DNA of 5,728 bases from Spirochaetia bacterium (GTDB lineage Bacteria > Spirochaetota > Spirochaetia > Treponematales > Breznakiellaceae), in assembly GCA_025997795.1 (NCBI GenBank), contig BNVB01000105.1, positions 1 to 5,728 of the forward strand, written 5' to 3'. Position 1 is the stretch's first letter; each line of letters starts with the position of its first letter. This document shows, one piece after another, positions 1-4,427 of this stretch. The notes under the pieces are model-generated. The model ran no database searches. It worked only from the letters and a program-made list of their open reading frames with translations, and was not told where the DNA came from. The translations under genes and the position numbers were made by a program.

Positions 1-57
1 GAAGGGGCAAAACTCAGGGTCTTTGACGGAAGCCTGAACCTCCGGTACCGGTTTTAG
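1..57 (+). CDS. C-terminal end of an unidentified plus-strand gene (partial)
   Basis: Frame 1 is open from the window edge to a TAG at 55-57 and reads EGAKLRVFDGSLNLRYRF. Only 18 residues are visible, too few to assign a family. The basic, aromatic, beta-like tail would suit several families, including transposase C-termini, but that is a guess. The frame ends 3 bases before the stop codon of the converging mutT gene, the tight spacing expected of two real gene ends, and this is the main support for calling it coding. No convincing terminator separates the two ends. Confidence 0.35.
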   Translation, partial: EGAKLRVFDGSLNLRYRF

Positions 58-60
58 CGC

Positions 61-459
61 TTAAAAGAAAAGATCCGCCCGTTCAATGGCGGGAAACAAC
101 TGCCGGTCCGAAGCTGCAAAGTCCAGGGCCGCTATTTCTTCCAGCGCGGCCCAGCGCCATTCGCTGTGGACAGAGAGGGTAAGATCCATCGAAAGGAACG
201 TTACCCCGTAGGCCCTAAGGGTAAATTCCGTATCTTTGTGAATAAAAGATGTTTCGCCGATAAAAGCGCCGCTTTCTACCGGCACGGCAAATTCTTCTGC
301 AAATTCCCGGACAAGGGCCGCTTCGTTTGTTTCGCCTTCACGGACCTTGCCGCCGGGAAATTCCCATTTGCCGCCTAAATCCCCTCCGCTTAGGCGGCGG
401 GCAATAAAGAGCTTTTTTCCGTTTACGGCAATACCCGCCACAGAATTACGTTTATTCAT
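61..459 (-). CDS. mutT: MutT-type Nudix hydrolase (probable 8-oxo-dGTP diphosphatase)
   Basis: A 132-residue protein, close to the usual MutT length of about 130. Residues 32-38 read WEFPGGK, and the Nudix box follows as G37-x5-E43-x7-R51-E52-F-A-E55-E56-F-A-V, which holds the metal-binding glutamates. Family members hydrolyse oxidised nucleoside triphosphates such as 8-oxo-dGTP to the monophosphate and so prevent A:T to C:G transversions; they act in the cytosol. The N-terminus (SVAGIAVNGKKLFIARR) and the C-terminal W-rich segment near residues 100-106 also fit MutT. The glycine near the end of the box is alanine (A58), a mild deviation. The ATG at 459-457 lies 3 bases after the stop of the upstream membrane-protein gene and has no clear Shine-Dalgarno, so translation may depend on coupling. 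It appears to be the last gene of the minus-strand operon. The exact substrate is inferred from family resemblance. Confidence 0.9.
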   Translation of the reverse strand: MNKRNSVAGIAVNGKKLFIARRLSGGDLGGKWEFPGGKVREGETNEAALVREFAEEFAVPVESGAFIGETSFIHKDTEFTLRAYGVTFLSMDLTLSVHSEWRWAALEEIAALDFAASDRQLFPAIERADLFF

Positions 460-462
460 GGC

Positions 463-861
463 TTACAAAAAAAGAACCGGAAAAAAAACAAAGTGAAGCG
501 CCGCCACGGCGATACAAACAAAGCCGGTAAGTTTTCTGTTTTTTTCGATAATTTCGCTTATTCTGCCGGCGGCAGGAGAATTGATGGAAGTGCGGCCGCG
601 GTAAAATTCAAAGACCAGGATAAAGCCCCCGGCAAGTCCCGCAAGGGCGGGAATAAGATCCCCTGCCACCGGGATGTTTCCGCTTACCGGAGAAAGTATT
701 TTTAGTATTCCCGTAAGAGCCGCCAATACACCAAGAGCCAGGCGGAGAGTCTCGTTATTAAGACTGAGGGATACACCTTGTTTGTTTACCGTTCCGCCAA
801 AGGCCAAAAGATTACCAATAAGACCGTTAAGCACAATCGATAAACAGTATATTTGAATCAT
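463..861 (-). CDS. Small four-helix membrane protein, function unknown
   Basis: A 132-residue hydrophobic protein with four likely membrane helices at about residues 2-21, 38-57, 67-87 and 111-131. The loop between helices 3 and 4 (residues 88-110) is basic (RGR, EKNRK) and should face the cytoplasm by the positive-inside rule. No signal peptidase site or enzymatic motif is visible and I do not recognise the family. The ATG at 861-859 is the first in-frame ATG after the last upstream in-frame stop. It has no clear ribosome binding site; the bases before it are AT-rich (TTTATAGTTATTACG). The stop is 3 bases from the mutT start, so the two genes are almost certainly co-transcribed. The spacer on the other side contains an 18-bp tandem repeat and keeps this gene in the same frame as its upstream neighbour. 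Confidence 0.75.
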   Translation of the reverse strand: MIQIYCLSIVLNGLIGNLLAFGGTVNKQGVSLSLNNETLRLALGVLAALTGILKILSPVSGNIPVAGDLIPALAGLAGGFILVFEFYRGRTSINSPAAGRISEIIEKNRKLTGFVCIAVAALHFVFFPVLFL

Positions 862-882
862 CGTAATAACTATAAAACACTT

Positions 883-936
883 CCGCCCAAGCGTCTACTG
901 CCGCCCAAGCGTCTACTGCCGCTCAAGTCTCTACTG
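883..936. repeat. 18-bp tandem repeat, three copies, spanning a stop codon
   Basis: Units at 883-900 and 901-918 are identical (CCGCCCAAGCGTCTACTG). The unit at 919-936 differs at three positions. On the minus strand each unit begins CAGTAG, and in the unit at 919-936 this is the last sense codon and the stop of the 931-1479 gene. The array therefore repeats the gene end twice more into the spacer before the next gene. The unit length is a multiple of three, so the amber codon recurs in frame. Slippage or unequal crossing-over in a tolerant spacer is the simplest origin. Confidence 0.9.
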
Positions 937-1479
937 TTCCGGGCTTATGGAAAAAAGAATCCGGTTAGGCCCGGCTTCCATAAGAACAAGCAGTTTTTTT
1001 CCCGTAAAGGGTGCGGAAAAGCGGAACAATTCTTCAGCTTCCAGCGTAAAGTAAAAGCGCCGGGTTTCAAGCGGAAAAACCGGATCCCCCTCCGCTCTAG
1101 CTTCATTGGTATCAACCGGAGAAACTACCACATCAACCGCTCCGGTATATGCGTTTTCCCGGCGGGGAACTTTTTTAACGGTGATGTAGGATTTTCCACC
1201 GGAACTTATGGCAGAAACGGTAACGGTATTGTTTCCCAGGGTTCTGGTACCTTCCGACAGAATAAAACGGGAAATGATCACAATGGTAACACAGAGGGTA
1301 ACCATTGAAATAAAAAGAAACATCAGCGGTTTGGTGGCCGTAAGGGTTCTAAAGAGGTTTGGTTTATAGGGAGCCGAAGGGGTGTTCATTTCCCGCACCG
1401 CCGGGGAAGCTTTTTTTAGCCGTTCTTCCCGGGAATAGTAAAAGATCATCCTGCCGTCATCGCCGGGTTCATTACTCAT
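931..1479 (-). CDS. Single-pass membrane-anchored protein, function unknown
   Basis: A 182-residue protein with a charged N-terminal cytoplasmic stretch (residues 1-48), one strong membrane helix at about 51-71 (PLMFLFISMVTLCVTIVIIS), and a C-terminal domain of about 110 residues rich in alternating hydrophobic residues, suggesting beta strands outside the membrane. No lipobox or catalytic motif is visible and I do not recognise the family. I chose the ATG at 1479-1477 rather than a longer upstream reading frame. It overlaps the nnr stop by 8 bases in an ATGAGTAA arrangement, and an AAAGG Shine-Dalgarno at 1490-1486 sits 6 bases upstream, whereas a longer version would lie entirely inside nnr. 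Translational coupling to nnr is likely. The stop codon lies inside an 18-bp tandem repeat. Its basic juxtamembrane segment (residues 40-50) supports an N-in, C-out topology. Confidence 0.8.
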   Translation of the reverse strand: MSNEPGDDGRMIFYYSREERLKKASPAVREMNTPSAPYKPNLFRTLTATKPLMFLFISMVTLCVTIVIISRFILSEGTRTLGNNTVTVSAISSGGKSYITVKKVPRRENAYTGAVDVVVSPVDTNEARAEGDPVFPLETRRFYFTLEAEELFRFSAPFTGKKLLVLMEAGPNRILFSISPEQ

Positions 1480-3154
1480 GGCAGACCTTTTTTGTAAGCC
1501 AGGCTTCCCCGGCCAGGGCGGCGGCAAAATTCGCCAATTCCAATGGATCGTAAAAACGCCGCCCCGCTTTACGCGAAGCTGCAACAAGCAGGGTTCCCGC
1601 CGCCGCCGCAATGATGTAGGGATCAAAAATTCGTTCTTCGGCTTTTATCCGGGCGCCTATGCCGGCGCAAAAACCCGCCAGCAGATCCCCCGATCCCCCC
1701 GCGCCAAGGGAAGGATCCATACCGTCAATATAACCCAGCCTTCCGCCGGGATCGGCAATGATCATCACATGGCTTTTAAAGAGGATCACCGCGTTAAACT
1801 CTTTGGCCAGTGAAGCGATAAGGGCCGGAGCGGCCAGAAGTTTTTGCCGGGGAATTCCCGACAAATTTTCCAGTTCTCCCGCATGGGGGGTAAGGATTGT
1901 TTTACCGTTAAACACCGGGCGGGAATCCCGGAGTAAGGCCAGGGCATCGGCATCAAGGATAAGAGGGATTCCAGCTTTAGCGGAAGCCGGGATTCCGTTT
2001 TGTTCCGCTTCCAGCGCTTTTTGTACAATCGGTAAGCGCCCTTCCCTTCCCCAGCCGGGACCAAGCAGCATAAGGTCGGGTTTAAAACGGCCCGGCATTC
2101 CGGCGGCCCGGGAAGCGGGAACTACCATCACGGCTCCGGCAGAAGCTGCAAGTACGGGGTAAATGTCGTCGTCCGCGATAAGCCGCACCAGCCCCGCCCC
2201 TGCGGCGGCGGCTCCGGCGGCGGCAATCCGGGCCGCTCCGGCGGAACCGGCGCTGCCCGCATGGATTTCCACAAGACCCCGGCGGTACTTGTAGGTTTCC
2301 GGGGGAAGCGGCGGAATGAGCGCGGAGACTTCTTTCCAGGAAAGAAGTTCCGCTTCCCCGTACCGTGCCAAGAGCGGCGGCGGAAAGATCCCTGTTACCG
2401 GTACAATGGTTCCGCAGTATGGCCGGAATAACGGGGTATAGAGGATTGTTTTACGCGGTTCAATCGCCAGCGTATAATCGGCCCGAACAATGGGAACGGT
2501 TAAAGCAGACGTATTTTCATAAACCGCATCCTCCTGGGGGCCGATAGAAAAAATACCCGAAGGGACATCGACAGAAACAACAAAACAATCTGCACCGGCG
2601 CTTTTTTGTGCCGTGTTCCGTCTGCGGTTCAGGGCCGTAACCATGGCCAGGGGAATTCCTTCCAGCGGGCCCCGTATCCCCGTACCGGCGATACCGTCAA
2701 TGATTATGTCCGCTTCCCGGAACAGTTCCGCCGCCTGTTCTTCGTCATGCCAGGTAACAAGCGGTATTCCCATGGCTTCCAGGGCTTTAAGCGCCTCGGA
2801 TCGGGCGGTACTAGTACCGGCGGTAAGATTACCGGGGGTACTATTACCGGCGGTAGTTTCACCGGCAGAATAACGGCTAAGCAAAACGGCGGCAGAAAAA
2901 CAAAAGGGGCTGCCGGAAGTAAGGAGCGCACGGAGCATAACCAATGCATCTGCGCCGTTATTGCCCGGCCCGGCACAGACAAGGATACGAAGCTTGTGGT
3001 TCTGTGGTAAGACTTCCAGGGCCTTGGTAAAAGCCCCGGCACAGGCACGGCCCGCCGCTTCTACCAGGGCAAAGACATTAAGCCCCCAGGAAGCGGATGC
3101 TTCCTTGTCCAGTTCCGCGGAAGCTTCCGGCGAAACCAGCGGGGTCCCGGTCAC
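1472..3154 (-). CDS. nnr: Bifunctional NAD(P)H-hydrate epimerase / ADP-dependent NAD(P)H-hydrate dehydratase
   Basis: This fused metabolite-repair enzyme (560 residues from GTG) has an N-terminal YjeF_N epimerase domain that interconverts R- and S-NAD(P)HX. Its C-terminal YjeF_C dehydratase domain uses ADP to restore NAD(P)H from the S form. Epimerase motifs are GPGNNGADAL (62-71, usually GPGNNGGDGL), DGIAGTG (153-159) and VDVPSG (195-200). Dehydratase motifs are YKYRRG (288-293), a glycine/alanine-rich HAGSAGSAGAA stretch from 298, LGPGWG (364-369), LDADAL (400-405), TPHAGE (422-427) and GAGGSGDLLAGF (484-495), with the expected catalytic Asp at 490. An imperfect five-residue repeat lies at about residues 96-120. 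I chose the GTG at 3154-3152 because it forms a GTGA overlap with the lipoprotein stop, has GGGGGA 9 bases upstream, and begins just before the conserved domain. An ATG at 3211 would add 19 residues but has no ribosome binding site. Length and motif order match bacterial Nnr fusions. Confidence 0.93.
   Translation of the reverse strand: MTGTPLVSPEASAELDKEASASWGLNVFALVEAAGRACAGAFTKALEVLPQNHKLRILVCAGPGNNGADALVMLRALLTSGSPFCFSAAVLLSRYSAGETTAGNSTPGNLTAGTSTARSEALKALEAMGIPLVTWHDEEQAAELFREADIIIDGIAGTGIRGPLEGIPLAMVTALNRRRNTAQKSAGADCFVVSVDVPSGIFSIGPQEDAVYENTSALTVPIVRADYTLAIEPRKTILYTPLFRPYCGTIVPVTGIFPPPLLARYGEAELLSWKEVSALIPPLPPETYKYRRGLVEIHAGSAGSAGAARIAAAGAAAAGAGLVRLIADDDIYPVLAASAGAVMVVPASRAAGMPGRFKPDLMLLGPGWGREGRLPIVQKALEAEQNGIPASAKAGIPLILDADALALLRDSRPVFNGKTILTPHAGELENLSGIPRQKLLAAPALIASLAKEFNAVILFKSHVMIIADPGGRLGYIDGMDPSLGAGGSGDLLAGFCAGIGARIKAEERIFDPYIIAAAAGTLLVAASRKAGRRFYDPLELANFAAALAGEAWLTKKVCHE
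2809..2868. repeat. 15-bp imperfect tandem repeat inside nnr
   Basis: Four 15-bp units at 2809-2823, 2824-2838, 2839-2853 and 2854-2868 share a core like TA-N5-ACCGGCGG (for example TACTATTACCGGCGG). On the coding strand they give a Ser/Thr/Gly-rich run of five-residue units such as TAGNS, TPGNL and TAGTS. The run sits between the first nucleotide-binding motif of the epimerase domain and the next conserved segment (SEALKALEAMGIP), where the family normally has a short loop. It looks like an expanded surface loop that keeps the reading frame. Confidence 0.75.
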
Positions 3155-4347
3155 AGGTTCATTTCCCCCAGGAGCCGGTCGGTACGCCACCAGACAAGCC
3201 GGGCATCCCATTCGGTAGCCAAAAGACCCGAAAGAATTCCTTCTGCGGAAAGGTTAAAGGTATTGTATTCCAGTTCATCGTTCCGTACCTGGATAAAACC
3301 AAGCCGCTGTTCTTTGGAACCGGCGGTAAGCACCAAAAGGGAATAACCGCCGTCCACCGGGAAGTAAAGAAAGACCCGTGAATTCCGTATTACCCCCAGC
3401 ATGGCATAGGGCAGTTTTTGGGTTACCTTTTTATCATTCTCTACGGCGGTATATTCAAAAAACGGAACATTTATCGATTCCTCGTATGAACCGTTTTCTA
3501 TGTTCATGATCCAGATTACCGACGAATCCGGGGAGGCCATGGAATTGTTATTTTCATCAACGGTATTCCGGTAGTAATCAACCTTAAAAAAAAGTTTCCG
3601 TTCATCCGGAGCGGCGGTAACTGTATCCATGGAGGAATAGTCCGCCGGGGAACCGGAGGGCTGGGGAATGCTGTCATTCCGCAGATGTACCAGAAACAGC
3701 AGGGTACCTTCGGCATTGTACCAGTATATGTTCCATCCGGCAGAAAGCTGGCATACCACGGCAATTTCGTCATTTTGCGAGGCATAGATCCCCGTTATCC
3801 GGGGAAAGGGCTTGCCCCCTATTCCTTCCTGGCCAAGAAAATTAACAAAACGGCCGGTGTCATCAAAATGAAGTACCACATTGTCCAAAAGAGCGCCGTC
3901 TTCGGCATCGTTAATCCGCCGTTCGTCCCCTGCCCTGTCGGCGGTATAAATATGCTTCCGGGAATCCACCGTAATAGCCCCGGGTTCCCGCAGGGGGTAG
4001 GTAACAGACCAGCGGGTTACCATTCCTTCTTCATCTATGCCCCGGCCCAGGGCAATGGGCGGCGGGCTGGTTTCTTCGTTATAGATAACAAAGAGCAGAT
4101 CGCCATAGGAACTGTAGCGGACGATCTTTCCCCCGGAGGTATCGGAAATATAAAAAAGACCGTCCCGCATGGCCAGGCTTGTTCTGCGGGAAGAACTGTC
4201 CCCGGGCTGGTTAAAGAGGCTTACCTGATCCTCCAGGGGACCTATTTCCAGATTAAAGAGATCCATCCGGGCTACCGAGGAAATACGGCCCCGGGAACAG
4301 CCAGAAAAGGCAAGGAACACCAGTAAAAACCCAAAGAGCTTTCTCAT
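3151..4347 (-). CDS. Secreted lipoprotein with NHL/propeller-like repeats, function unknown
   Basis: A 398-residue protein opening with a lipoprotein signal peptide: MRK, a hydrophobic core (LFGFLLVFLAF), then the lipobox F-S-G-C with the lipidated cysteine at 17. Phe at -3 is unusual for enterobacteria but tolerated in spirochaetes. Ser at +2 does not suggest inner-membrane retention, so an outer-membrane or periplasmic location is inferred. The body has repeats of the form 'hydrophobic strand, YISD/YTAD, charged loop, VxRYxxxG or VLHFDDTGR, hydrophobic strand' at about residues 58-88, 120-171 and 183-221, resembling NHL or beta-propeller blades. No catalytic motif is seen. A spirochaete lipoprotein family of this sort exists, but I cannot assign a name with certainty. 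The in-frame TTG just before the ATG is rejected in favour of the ATG at 4347-4345. It is the first gene of the minus-strand operon and overlaps nnr by 4 bases. Confidence 0.85.
   Translation of the reverse strand: MRKLFGFLLVFLAFSGCSRGRISSVARMDLFNLEIGPLEDQVSLFNQPGDSSSRRTSLAMRDGLFYISDTSGGKIVRYSSYGDLLFVIYNEETSPPPIALGRGIDEEGMVTRWSVTYPLREPGAITVDSRKHIYTADRAGDERRINDAEDGALLDNVVLHFDDTGRFVNFLGQEGIGGKPFPRITGIYASQNDEIAVVCQLSAGWNIYWYNAEGTLLFLVHLRNDSIPQPSGSPADYSSMDTVTAAPDERKLFFKVDYYRNTVDENNNSMASPDSSVIWIMNIENGSYEESINVPFFEYTAVENDKKVTQKLPYAMLGVIRNSRVFLYFPVDGGYSLLVLTAGSKEQRLGFIQVRNDELEYNTFNLSAEGILSGLLATEWDARLVWWRTDRLLGEMNL
3152..3169 (-). promoter_or_regulatory. Ribosome binding site and GTGA coupling overlap deciding the nnr start
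   Basis: On the minus strand GGGGGA (3169-3164) is followed after 9 bases by GTG (3154-3152), whose last two bases are shared with the TGA stop (3153-3151) of the lipoprotein gene. This four-base overlap is typical of translational re-initiation, and it decides the start in favour of GTG. Confidence 0.6.
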
Positions 4348-4384
4348 CAAATATACTATATTGGTTTTATGCTGTGTTTATCAA
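4348..4384 (-). promoter_or_regulatory. Candidate sigma-70-type promoter of the lipoprotein-nnr-mutT operon
   Basis: On the minus strand TTGATA (4384-4379) is separated by 18 bases from TATAGT (4360-4355). Both are good matches to bacterial vegetative promoter boxes. The expected start, about 7 bases beyond the -10 box, is at 4348, directly in front of the lipoprotein ATG at 4347. No Shine-Dalgarno lies in the preceding bases, so the transcript would be leaderless or nearly so. This is a consensus match by eye. Confidence 0.5.
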
Positions 4385-4388
4385 CCCA

Positions 4389-4427
4389 TTGCGGATAAAA
4401 CCCCTAACACGTTACACTGTAGCTACT
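4389..4427 (+). promoter_or_regulatory. Candidate weak promoter of secA
   Basis: TTGCGG (4389-4394), 18 bases, then TACACT (4413-4418) is a weak sigma-70-like arrangement. The predicted start near 4425 is about 3 bases before the secA ATG. No Shine-Dalgarno is present; instead an 8-base palindrome, GTAGCTAC (4419-4426), abuts the start. The -35 box is only four bases from that of the divergent promoter. The assignment is tentative. Confidence 0.3.

Noticed and set aside
42..55. CCGGTACCGG followed by TTTT as a rho-independent terminator
   Set aside because: The palindrome leaves only a two-base loop, so a stable hairpin is unlikely, the T run is short, and it lies in the last codons of the gene.
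883..936. CRISPR-like array
   Set aside because: The units are directly adjacent with no spacers and are only 18 bp long, so this is a plain tandem repeat.
853..1308. Plus-strand 151-residue open frame rich in Lys, Arg and Pro
   Set aside because: It is antisense to two well-supported minus-strand genes. Its repetitive N-terminus comes from the 18-bp tandem repeat and its composition is typical of a shadow frame.
1480..1626. N-terminal extension of the single-pass membrane protein to base 1626
   Set aside because: It would lie wholly within the conserved nnr coding region. The ATG at 1479 has a good ribosome binding site and the usual coupling overlap.
3685..4326. Plus-strand 213-residue open frame opposite the lipoprotein gene
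   Set aside because: The minus-strand frame has a signal peptide, lipobox and repeat structure. The plus frame has no recognisable domain and is best explained as a shadow of GC-biased third positions.
4419..4426. GTAGCTAC palindrome as an operator in front of secA
   Set aside because: An 8-base palindrome is expected by chance at this scale and no second copy or known regulator motif is present.
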